Shown in pieces: positions 16,561 through 25,246 of a stretch of DNA of 25,246 nucleotides. Within the stretch, counting starts at the first letter, position 1. Each line of letters opens with the position of its first letter. Source of the stretch: Ectocarpus siliculosus (taxonomy: Eukaryota > Sar > Phaeophyceae > Ectocarpales > Ectocarpaceae). The notes under the pieces were generated by a model, which saw only the letters and a list, made by a program, of their open reading frames with translations, was not told the origin of the DNA and did not search any database. The position numbers were made by a program, and so were the translations under genes. The stretch is taken from contig FN649743.1 of the NCBI GenBank assembly GCA_000310025.1, positions 1,775,857-1,801,102 on the forward strand, in the 5' to 3' direction.

Positions 16561-19052
16561 GGGGGGGCGGGGGGGGGGGGTATTTCAACACTTGGGCCAA
16601 CGCGTTAGGCAAAAAAAAGAATAGGACACTCAAGCGTCTCAGTTGGTGGTGGGCGCTCGACGCCTATAGCAACATTGTACATGGACAAGGCATGATTTGG
16701 GTGTGCTGGGAGAAAGTCGCTTGGAGGGTCTACAAATTGGGAAATTGGTTGTATGCTATGTCACCCACACGTGGTTTAGCGTGCAGGATGTAAACTAGTG
16801 CTTGAATGTAGCATTAGTTTGGTTAGGCATTATGTAGTTGATGGGCGTTCTATCATACTTCGGGAAGAGGTATCACTTTGTCGAATTTCATCTATAATAG
16901 CTTCGTCCTGAGAGTTGTGCTTGCATGGCCCATGTTCAGCCAAGGTGGCAATACAGGGAGGGATCAAATATATATGACGCCTAGTTTCACACATTATTCT
17001 ACCATAGGCACGGCCGACGGCGCCCTGTGTAAATGCCCGCTCTATTTCGTACTCATGTCAAGTGGGTTTTAAGTTTTTAAGTCGAAACCGGGGAGAAACG
17101 GTGTTTCTTTCCTTCTTCCTTCTTCGCTTCTTTCATGGACTTATCCATCATCTTCATCACCGCCCCCAACTGCGTCATCCTCGACCCCACACATACATAC
17201 CCTCCCTGCGGAACAAGCGAAAGGGCTTCAGATGAGGCCGGGGCCACCGCCGGGCTATTATTTCACACACTATTCGAACAAAGCTTTTAACGCTGGATCT
17301 CTTGGGTCTTCGAAAACGCCGAAAATAGCTTGCCGTATGAACACGTGGCCCGAACACCCTTGCTGTCGTTGAGAAAAAACGAACCTCAACCATGGTGTCT
17401 CAGGCGCGGTGAGGTAACAATATTACACGTGTGCAACGGTGCCATGGTCCAAAGCGCGCAGACCGTCACATGTATCCGTTGAGAACACTACCTCCCCCGA
17501 AGAAGTACCACCGGCGATAAGCACAAAAGCTTTGGGAAGGCCCCGGGGTTGTCGTTCTGTTTTATCCTTTTTGTTTTGCCCCATTCCTTCGAGAGCGCTA
17601 TCGGCGGTGTGTTCCTTTTGCGCCTACTTGCGACGGTTCCGCTCCCGGGGCGGCGTTCTCAGGGAATCCTCCAAGGCAATCATCCCGTCAGCATCGTCGC
17701 TGCTGTTCTATTGTTTGTGGTTGTTGCTGCCGAGTTTCTGACATATTCAAACACTTTCGATTTACTTTTTCAGTCCATTCAACAATCGGGCACAAACAAC
17801 ACAAACGACACTGCTGCCACCACGCACGAGATGCGCCTTTGCCGTAAAGTCTGTCGGTGCGCACCGGCAAAGGTGGCGCATGCCATACAGCATGACTCAC
17901 GACTGCTCTTGCCCCTTGACTACCGTATTCCGCATGGTCTTTCGAACACGCCACAAAGGAGAGAAAAATGGAAAAGCACAGAAGCAACATATATGGTCGT
18001 CCACTAAAGGCAACAGCTTCCACAACAACAGCAAAATAGATGACACCACCAACCTCCTCCGCTCCTTGTCCTTGCCGGCCGAAAGAGAGGTCCGGACCCA
18101 ATGCACGAATAACCCCAACCCAAATACACAAACTTTGCCTGAAACGCTACATACAGCGGGGGGGCTCCGTGGTTTCAAAACGTGACGGAAATCATTGTCA
18201 GTCAACCGATTCAACGTGCAATGCTCGGTCGGCGTTGCTCGGGGCCCACAGCAACACGCTGGCTCCTGGACTATCGAGAAATTGCGATATCGCTGTCATC
18301 ATCGCTACCACATAGTCTATAGCACACCGTGTTGTGGAAGCCGCGTCTGCATCCTGTGCGTTTCGCAACGCAAAGCCTTGTGGCAGGAAGGTCGGGTTCA
18401 CGCTGCAGGCAAACTACGCGGGGCAGCGACAAAAAACAAGCGTCTGTACTGCGCGGTGACTGCAGCCGTGAGCCGTGTGTGAGGCGCTAAAACACCCCCG
18501 AGGGTGCAATGTCGCCCGCCGCCTTGCCCCTCTCCTCCCCGATCGCGTGGCAACCCATTTCGCGGAGCCATGCCTATTCCAAAGGCTGCCACGCGTTGTT
18601 CCTCTCGCCATATTTCCCGGGGACAGCACGTGGTGGCTCGACGTAGGACTGGTGATTTCCCAGCCCGTCCCCCGGGGCACCAGGCCCCGCTGCTGGCACT
18701 GCTCGTCTTCCCGTCAACCTTCCTTTCACCGTGTGTCCCCGGTGGCTACTTTTCTCCCGCTAGGCCTAGCAGGCAGGCGTTCCATGGCTGCCGTGAATGT
18801 CGCCGTCTAGCGGTGGACACATCATCTCGGGGCCGCCGTTACCGGGCAAACTGCCGTTGCCGCCCCCCAACAACGTGCTGCCGCGCCCACACCTCCTCGC
18901 CTCGCCACGTATCAACAACGCCTCTACACATTCCTCCCCCCCAAAAGAACGGCGAACGGTGCTCCCTTTCGTAAGAGAGGTGGGTGGCCAACGGTAAATT
19001 GGCAACGGCGAGCACCCTCCCCCGCCAAAGAATCAACGATTTTCTAAATAGC
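16561..19052. other. About 2.5 kb without a recognisable gene
   Basis: Moderately long frames occur (plus strand to 16793, 16878-17072, 17439-17741, 18504-18974; minus strand 17688-18131), but none carries a motif I know and codon use does not favour one strand. The part next to 19052 may be the long 3' untranslated region of the minus-strand exon at 19053-19355. A string GGATCTCTTGG near 17297 recalls 5.8S rRNA, but the flanks do not match. Confidence 0.4.
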
Positions 19053-19355
19053 TTATTTGCCCGGGGCCGTGTAGGCGATGAACTCGTCGTCCCCCTTCTT
19101 CTCCTCGGATGCCCCGCCGAGCAGCGGGCGATCCAAGCCGTCGAGGTCGTCGAAGCCGTCGTCGTCGTCCCGCAGAAGGTCGTTGATCATCTGCGTCGCG
19201 ACGGTGCGCTTGGGCTTCATCTCCTCCAGGTAGGCCTTGAGGCCGATGAGGTAGCACATGCAGACGAGGGACAAGCAGGACGGGACGAACACCGCCCAGA
19301 GGCCGTTGTAGCCGTAGTAGATGAGGAAGCAGATCATCCCGCCCGCGAAAATGAA
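19053..19355 (-). CDS. C-terminal exon of an unrecognised membrane protein (copy B)
   Basis: The exon opens after a 3' splice site (CTCTCTGGCAG, AG at 19357-19356) and ends in a stop at 19053. It begins FIFAGGMICFLIYYGYNGLW and has two adjoining hydrophobic stretches (FIFAGGMICFLIYYGY and VPSCLSLVCMCYLIGLK). These suggest the end of a multi-span membrane protein with an acidic cytosol-type tail (RDDDDGFDDLDGLDRP, ending FIAYTAPGK). Its core, GLWAVFVPSCLSLVCMCYLI, is the counterpart of GMWAVFIPLFSELVFIVYLA in the exon at 1041-1382. Codon use is strongly GC-ending, unlike the surrounding DNA, and supports real coding. Upstream exons should lie above 19356 on the minus strand; I could not identify them with confidence. 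Confidence 0.72.
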   Translation of the reverse strand, partial: FIFAGGMICFLIYYGYNGLWAVFVPSCLSLVCMCYLIGLKAYLEEMKPKRTVATQMINDLLRDDDDGFDDLDGLDRPLLGGASEEKKGDDEFIAYTAPGK

Positions 19356-19360
19356 CTGCC

Positions 19361-19382
19361 AGAGAGAGAGAGAGAGAGAGAG
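19361..19382. repeat. (GA)n microsatellite in the intron next to copy B
   Basis: An uninterrupted AG repeat immediately upstream (in gene sense) of the splice acceptor. In transcript sense it forms the CT-rich polypyrimidine tract of the acceptor. Confidence 0.85.
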
Positions 19383-20583
19383 GGAGATACAGCACCAAGA
19401 TAAGGGGTGGTGGTGGCGGAACAGACAAAGGGTACGGGCAAAGGGCGGGTGTCCATTTCTGTCGATTGCGAGGAATGACGGGTGGACAAGGGGTTGGGGG
19501 TGGTGTTCAAAAACTGACTGTTGCTAGGCCGTCATTCCGGCAGAGGCGATCCCATGGTGTATACTTTGGAGAGAGAGAAGAAAAAAAAACGTGAACAAAG
19601 CACATGCTGCACGCAAGGGAGACCTCGCACTACTGCTGTAGTCTCCAGCCCCGCTCCCCGACGGCACCCTCTGTGATGGCGATAGTGAGGAGCAAGAGAC
19701 AGCCCAGCTGGTCTACAGCTACTGTGTCCTCGGAGTGCTGGCGCGTTCAGATCCTACTGCTTCGTCGCACCTGGTACATATAGCTGATGTCCCGAGACTT
19801 CCCTCGCTTCGTGACATGGTAAATCTGTGGCAACTGTGCTCCTGTTTCGTTGGAGGGGGGGGCACAGAAAACGGGGGAGGTAGGGTTACGTAGACATCAG
19901 CTTGGAGTGGTACATAGGCAAGGCATGACACGAGAGCCGAACACGGAACACACGTCAGCAAGGTTCCCTGCAAACGAAGGTTCACAATACACACCGTGTT
20001 GTCGCGGAACCCAAGCAAACAATTCCGACTCGACCGAAACCATCCTAGACCTCGATTTCCACTGATATATAGGTGATACAAGATATCACACCTCCTGGAC
20101 CGACTTTCAAAGAGCGAATACTCCACAGCTGCGGAGAGTGGCGGTGCCTAAATGGCGGCGTTGGAACCATCCCGTCGAGATTCGGTCCGAACAACATATC
20201 GTTTGGTTTTTGGCATCCTGTTCGTCGTGGAGTAATCGAGCTTTGAAAATCGGTCCAGGGGGTGTGGTATCTTGTGTCACGTCAACTGCTGTAGTCTATA
20301 CTTACAACACGAGCAGCAAGGCCCGTAAACCTTGCACGGGATAGATCGCTGGACACCCTCCGGTGCTCCATGCGACGGATCAGATGAGCACGCCACACTT
20401 GTCGTGGAATCATGATCCTTTACTGCTGTATCGATTTGAGAGACGCGGCGGTTGTACGAACAAACTCGGTAGATCATTTCCAACTGGAAAATAGGGACGA
20501 GCTCGAAAGAGGAGAGACACAACAGAGGCAAAACACTGCGCAGCGAACACGTGGCAGCAGCCTTTTTGGCAAGCAATTCGAGA
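19383..20583. other. Probable intron or intergenic DNA, nothing recognised
   Basis: Low-grade frames only. A second GA/A-rich patch occurs near 19567-19590. No family motifs and no tRNA-like fold noticed. Confidence 0.4.
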
Positions 20584-20810
20584 TTAACGGTCGGTCATGT
20601 TCATCATGTTTTCCGTACCGGCGAGAAGCAGTCCGCCCGCCGTCCCGCAAGCTCTGAAAAGCTGGTCTTGGGAGATGCCCCCCAACGCCGCAAGAAGGGC
20701 TTCACGCATCGTGGAGGTCTTGGTTGTCCGTGCGCTCTCCAGGGCCTTCGGTACTCCAGCACAGAGCTGCTCCAGTGGTACCAACAGCCGGTGAGGACAG
20801 CACCTGGGAA
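20584..20810 (-). CDS. Candidate exon, unknown product
   Basis: On the minus strand, the acceptor-like CCTTCCCAG (ending about 20811) is followed by an open frame. It includes RLLVPLEQLCAGVPKALESA, TTKTSTMREALLAALGGISQ and DQLFRACGTAGGLLLAG, then ENMMNMTDR and a stop at 20584. The Leu/Ala pattern is that of a helical protein and GC-ending codons are common, as in the exon at 19053-19355. A GTACGG donor candidate follows LLLAG, so the exon may end before the stop and splice toward that exon. A competing frame of 129 residues overlaps it on the same strand. No family recognised; this could be chance. Confidence 0.25.
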
Positions 20811-22535
20811 GGCTTCTGTCGTGGTGTCCTCTCTGATGCTATTACAGTTTTGCTGTGCTGCTCTCCCTGTTGGTGTACACGAACACGACAACAGCAATAT
20901 GATCCCACGTGGCGTTCTCGTCCTCCTCCTTGCCTTCCTCCCCTCGATGTCCAGAGCAGGCGTGATATCCGGGTCCAGCACACCAACGAACACAGCGGGC
21001 GATGATGAGGCAAGCTTCTGAGCAAATACCGCTTCAGAGGTATGCCTCTCGTAGGATCAGACGGTGCTCGATAGTCGGCCAAAAGACCGTGTGGCACTGC
21101 TGCTGCTGTTCATGCACAACGCAGCTGTCTGGATTCAAAACAAAGCACCCGACGCACTCGTTTTACGACCTACGTGTGTGTCCGTGTGACCGCGAGACTC
21201 AGAAGGGGAGCAACACTAGGGGGCGTTACTTCGGGGCAGCCTTGGTGTGCCAGCCAAGACCTACCTGAACACACAGGACGCAGCACACAGCAAGCACAGC
21301 ATCAACAAGCCACGACTTTTGATTAGGCCGCCACCCTTGAAAAAAAAAAATAGAACTCGGTTCTGCTCGCGAACCGTCAGTTTGGACGTTCATCCATCAT
21401 CCATCGATCGATCGACCCTCCCGATCTATGGTCTATGACGTATATACATTAAGGTCATGGACCATAGCTCCCGATGTCCGGATCCATCGCTGTTCATCGT
21501 TCCTCCTGCGTTCATCCCTACTCTGCAGTCCGCCGCGGCCTGCCTCTCTAGATGAAAGGTCTAGTCTGAGACCATGCAGGGACCTGTGTGGCGCCGTTTT
21601 CATCGTCTAAATGAGCAGTTGTTCTTTTTTTCCCGTCAAGTCACGAACATGGTACGTATGCTACACTACGGCAGCCTACTCTCCGGCAGCCTTGACTGCT
21701 GTACACGGCTGAGGCGTACGATTGTGCTTGTGTGCACCATACCACGTCTGCATATATAGCTATGTGCACAACATGCCGAAAACAGCCTGTTCGCCGAGAT
21801 CGAACTCACATGGACTTGCCGCACCCGAACTACGGTACCACTATGAATGAGGTGAAATGAAACTACCGCAAGCTGAATAATTGATGCCGTTCATACGACA
21901 CCCTCACGACTATGCACCTAGCAACAGCCCCGGAGACACCTGCAGGCAAGGGAAGTACCCACCACGCGGTCCCTCTCCCAGTGACCTCGAGGCCCTAGGA
22001 ATGAACCTACACATGGCGTTCAAGTTGCAGGTCGTCTGCACCGCTTGATCATCACCTCTACACAACGTAGTCTAGTCTATATTCGGTTGGGACCGGTAGT
22101 AGTGCGGATAGAATCGACCAGGATGGCAATGAGGGGAATTCGTTTGGCAGCGATGAAGGAGGAGGAGAGGGAACGGGAAGAGGACAAGACTGAGACCAAA
22201 ACAGAAGTCGAGGAGGGAATCGTGGCGTGGAAGAAAGCAAAAAAATCGAGCCATATAACCTTCCCACCACAAACGACGCAGGCCCAGAGAAGAAATGTCG
22301 AAAAAAAGTTGCTGTCAAAACGATAATAATGAGAACTAACGTGGAGTTGAAAGCAAGGAGGATGATGGTGAAAGCACTCCAAAACGAACTCAAGTGCAGT
22401 CTGCTGTTGCTACCGTTTCTGTCTTTGATCCGGAGAATAGATTAGTCTCCCCCATGCCGCCCCCTCACGGGGTCCCAGTTAATGGCATTTAGAATGTTTT
22501 GTGTTTTCAACAGCACTGAGACTGACGTCTTTTCA
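20811..22535. other. About 1.7 kb without a recognisable gene
   Basis: A Lys/Glu-rich frame on the plus strand (about 22120-22326, KEEEREREEDKTETKTEVEE) and its antisense hydrophobic frames overlap. I cannot say which strand, if either, codes. A tetranucleotide-like patch ATCCATCATCCATCGATCGATCGA lies near 21391-21414. Confidence 0.4.
21426..21467. repeat. 14-bp inverted repeat (hairpin)
   Basis: CTATGGTCTATGAC at 21426-21439 and GTCATGGACCATAG at 21454-21467. The arms pair at 13 of 14 positions around a 14-base A/T-rich loop. Confidence 0.7.
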
Positions 22536-22569
22536 TAGGTCAGCCGGTTAGCGCGGTCGATGCTAATAA
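22536..22569 (+). pseudogene. tRNA-Ile(AAT)-like 5' half, not a complete tRNA
   Basis: TAGGTCAGCCGGTTAGCGCGG resembles the D-arm and A-box of eukaryotic tRNA-Ile (TAGCTCAG-NNGGTTAGAGCG). It is followed by TGCTAATAA, which is that tRNA's anticodon loop (AAT). The stems do not close properly, a run of A follows, and no T-arm or B-box appears downstream. It may be a tRNA fragment, a retroposed half-tRNA or the head of a SINE. Similarity was judged from memory of the tRNA consensus. Confidence 0.3.
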
Positions 22570-24394
22570 AAAAACACGCAACAACTGCCGCGGGCGCGAC
22601 ACTACTACTGTTTCTTGCCTTTGTTCTGTAAAAATCCGACCGAGAGCCCCCCGGCACATGATTGTATGGCAAGGGCGTGGGGATGTGTTTTGGGTGTGTC
22701 ACAACACCTTACTACGGCCATACCTTTTCATTATGTGTAGGTGGATTCAATTAACTTTGGCGCCCTTTGCTCACACCTCCAGGGTGTAGTAAATGGTTGT
22801 GGGCCTGGTCGGCCTGATCCGACCCGACGATGAGCATGCCGTTCGTTTGGGATGAGAAGATGGAAGGACTCGGACCTGTCCCTACAATGACAGATTACAA
22901 GGCCCGGTCTCCCTCGACGAGCGCTGCCTTGAGTTGCTTGCCAGAGTAATTATTGTGAAGCGACCCTTCCCGCGAGCTCGATGAAATGAACAGCCAAGAT
23001 TGAGCCCGAATTGTGGATCTCGTCAGCCGGCGGGTAAGATTTCATTTCAAGTCAGAAGGACCTACTTTCATTATTATTTGTTTTGCCACTATTCCGAGTA
23101 TCTTTCAGGCCGCCTCTTGATCGGCTGTTGCTTCTCGGCGAGAAGAGGAAAATTTATTTCGCCTGTGACCACGGAATCCATTTCTTTGCCTTGGCTTGTT
23201 GGAGAAGAGGTGTTGGGTACAGGCGCGAAAACTGTTTATTTTGTTATATCTTCGGCACAACGAAGCCAACACCAACGCGAACGATCGCATGTTGGTCGTG
23301 GTTCAACGGAAACGTGCGGTTACACCCTAATTTCAGTGGTTCGATTGATGTTAGCAAAGCAGCACCGGTGGCTGGAGTCGGGCTCGTGATCTGATCACTT
23401 GCAACAATAGCCTCGGCCATTCCGGGCGAGTAGGGGTGACGACAAGTCAGGCTTACGGTGATATCCGACGTGGTGGGTGCTGCTGTCGTCACCGCCACCT
23501 ACAACTAATAGCCTTTGTCTGAGAATACCCTTGCTCCGCTATGAGCAAAGGTTCCTGAACTGGTGAATAACCGTTCACCAACGGAGGTAATTTCGTTCTT
23601 ATTGCAGTGTGGCAAGGAATGGCCAAGCGTGGCTGACGTTAGACAGCCTTGCTAGGGTGAAAGGTGAGAGTGAGCTTCAGGGCTCGCTTCCACCCTCCGG
23701 CTGGTCTCAGCAGACAGAGGGTATTCTCGTTGTAAAGATCTTCAGACCTCGAGAGGGTCACGGATCTAGACTATACGGTTGTATGTACGTCCCTACTACT
23801 GGGAAGATACCTATATCCTGGTTTCCACATGTCGCCCAAATTAATGCTGTAATTTTTTCCCCAAAAGCCTTGTGAGTCGTCGTGACGCCTACAGTAGTTG
23901 GCTGACCGCGACCCCCATCCCGTGCTGGGAGCCCCAAAATTGTAGTCGAACCGCCTTCTCTCCGGGTGATCTTATGAACAGGCCATGGACTTCACAATGT
24001 TGGACAAGGAATGTCATGCTCTAGGTGAGTCGCCGTTGGGTCCCTTCCCATTGCTATGCAGGTACGATGCTTAAAGAGTTCGTTGAAACATGCCAGTAGG
24101 CAACCAAGCACGGATGAATGGTAGCAGCTGTGGCAGAGGTGGTGTACCACCCTCTCTGATTAAACAAGCTGTCCTCATGTGTCCCTTCCCTTTCTTGAGA
24201 TACCGCCACCGTAACCACGACAATTTTTTATCGTTGCATTGATTCGTGACATTTTTTTAGCAGTTGAATTTTGTGTGGTAAGTACTTTGCATTTTTGCAG
24301 TGCTGACCCTACACTGGCGCTTCTATCTCTCTCTCTCTGGTGAATGGTATTCCGGTGTGGGGGGCTCGGTTTAGTTATGTCACAACGAAATGTG
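22570..24394. other. About 1.8 kb without a recognisable gene
   Basis: No family motif found on either strand. One short perfect hairpin, TGGTGAA-TAACCG-TTCACCA, lies near 23560-23580. A possible mini-exon ending in a good donor (GCTCTAG|GTGAGT, donor near 24025) follows ATGGACTTCACAATG at about 23984, but it is too short to support as a gene. Confidence 0.4.
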
Positions 24395-24551
24395 GCCGCT
24401 AGACAGGGCAGGTCGCTTTGCCGGATTTCCAATTACATAGCAGCGATTCTACGGGGGTGCGGCGGTGCGGCGCGATTTTGTGGTCGCTAACAGGGCATGT
24501 CGCTAAACAGGGGGTCGCTAAACTGCCCCCCCCTACTGTGGTTAGAATCGC
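24395..24551. repeat. Cluster of GTCGCTAAaCAGGG repeats with a 9-bp inverted repeat
   Basis: Four variants of the motif occur: GGCCGCTAGACAGGG (24395), GGTCGCTAACAGGG (24482), TGTCGCTAAACAGGG (24499) and GGTCGCTAAACTGCC (24513). A perfect 9-bp inverted repeat, GCGATTCTA at 24443-24451 and TAGAATCGC at 24543-24551, encloses the last three. Repeated motifs beside a C-run are typical of the ends of some DNA transposons, but no partner end is visible here. Confidence 0.55.
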
Positions 24552-24789
24552 CTGAGCCTCCAAACAGCCAGGGTAGGACAGGAGCTGTACAACGTCCTCC
24601 ACATCGATGACACCGCCGTTAATAGGCAGGCGAGCTCCTCGCCGAGCACAAGCTTGTGCAAAGACATGTCAACATACACTTGCCTGGATACACAAACAAG
24701 TCTCGCAAAAGGTCGTGACGCGGCGTTGCATGCGCACAACAACAGACGTAGCGTATTGTTCCGTATAGTTTAGGTTATTTTCGTTGCCG
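24552..24789. other. Unassigned stretch
   Basis: No recognisable coding sequence or RNA gene; no clear repeats. Confidence 0.4.
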
Positions 24790-25246
24790 AAACGCCCCCC
24801 CCCCCCCCCCCCCCCTTTTAAACATCAAAAAATTGGGGTACAACTGAAGCGACCAACAACGCCATGGGTAAGTTCCCCTTTAAAACTAATCTTTTGGGGC
24901 CCCCCCCACATTTCTGGGGGTTTCCCCCCAATGGGGAAAAAACAAAAGGAACCCCCCCAAAACCCCTGGCCGAAACAAAAAACCGGGGGGGGGGTTTTTT
25001 TGAAAACCCCACCCGAACCCCTTTCTGGGAACCGGGGGGGCCCGTGGGGTTTGAAAAAAAATTTTGGCCCCCCCCCCCCCCCCCTCCCCCAAACCCCGGG
25101 CCCTTTTTTCCCTTTTTTTTAATCCAAAAACCTTTCCCCCCCCCCCCCCTTGTTTAAAAAAAAAAAGTTTGGAATGTTTGGAGCAAAAAAGGGCTTTTTC
25201 CCCCTCAATTGGTGAAAAAAAGAAACCAAAAAATAATCTGGGGGAC
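24790..25246. other. Homopolymer-inflated terminal stretch, probably low-quality sequence
   Basis: Starts with a run of about 21 C (24795-24815). From there to the end almost every base lies in a run of 3 to 16 identical bases (C16 near 25070, A10 near 25158, G10 near 24986). Frames here are full of Pro, Gly, Lys and Phe for this reason alone. This is the signature of mis-called homopolymers in a failing read or at a contig end, and I would not annotate genes here. Confidence 0.75.

Noticed and set aside
17288-17345. GGATCTCTTGG followed by loosely 5.8S rRNA-like bases
   Set aside because: Only an 11-base core matches. The highly conserved downstream 5.8S sequence and flanking 18S/28S are absent.
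22058-22393. Hydrophobic minus-strand frame resembling a membrane protein
   Set aside because: It is the complement of a Lys/Glu-rich purine tract on the plus strand, which automatically produces hydrophobic antisense codons. No splice sites or homology support it.

Overview
The window looks like nuclear DNA of a eukaryote, most likely a stramenopile alga, with a brown alga such as Ectocarpus as my best guess. That taxon is an inference from overall impression: short GT-AG-bounded exons, a high load of LINE, Copia and Tc1-like elements, and GC-rich coding sequence. No diagnostic host gene is present. I recognise almost no host genes. What dominates is a nested transposon island of about 13.5 kb.

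Layout. 1-1040: degenerate ~220-bp direct repeats, then apparently non-coding DNA. 1041-1382 (+): last exon of an unrecognised membrane protein. 1445-14959: the nested island. Its outer layer is a 5'-truncated non-LTR retrotransposon (LINE) whose reverse-transcriptase frame survives in three pieces (1579-1950, 6627-7398, 14390-14931). Piece 1 is separated from piece 2 by a 4674-bp Tc1/mariner-superfamily DNA transposon (1951-6624, TA target duplication, imperfect inverted ends). Piece 2 is separated from piece 3 by a 6986-bp minus-strand Copia retrotransposon (7399-14384, identical 191-bp LTRs, GAAAC target duplication). Removing each insert with one target copy rejoins the LINE coding sequence at both points. 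The Copia gag frame is itself broken by a fourth layer, a 68-bp near-perfect palindrome with a 5-bp target duplication (13313-13380).

14960-25246 is mostly without recognisable genes. It holds an inverted copy of the ~98-bp sequence found at the left edge of the island, short tandem and inverted repeats, the last exon of a second membrane protein (19053-19355, minus) paralogous to the one at 1041-1382, a weak candidate exon (20584-20810), a tRNA-Ile-like 5' half (22536-22569), a repeat cluster resembling a transposon end (24395-24551), and a terminal stretch (about 24790-25246) of implausibly long homopolymers that probably reflects poor sequence at a contig end.

How the parts relate. None of the three large elements can be autonomous as read here. 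The LINE has frameshifts, a stop and no 5' half. The Tc1-like transposase has stops, frameshifts and a glycine where the third catalytic acid should be. The Copia has a broken gag, an amber codon between integrase and reverse transcriptase, and a 1-base loss inside its catalytic VDD box. Yet the Copia LTRs are identical, so it inserted recently. Either it was moved in trans by an intact relative, or it decayed or was misread after insertion.
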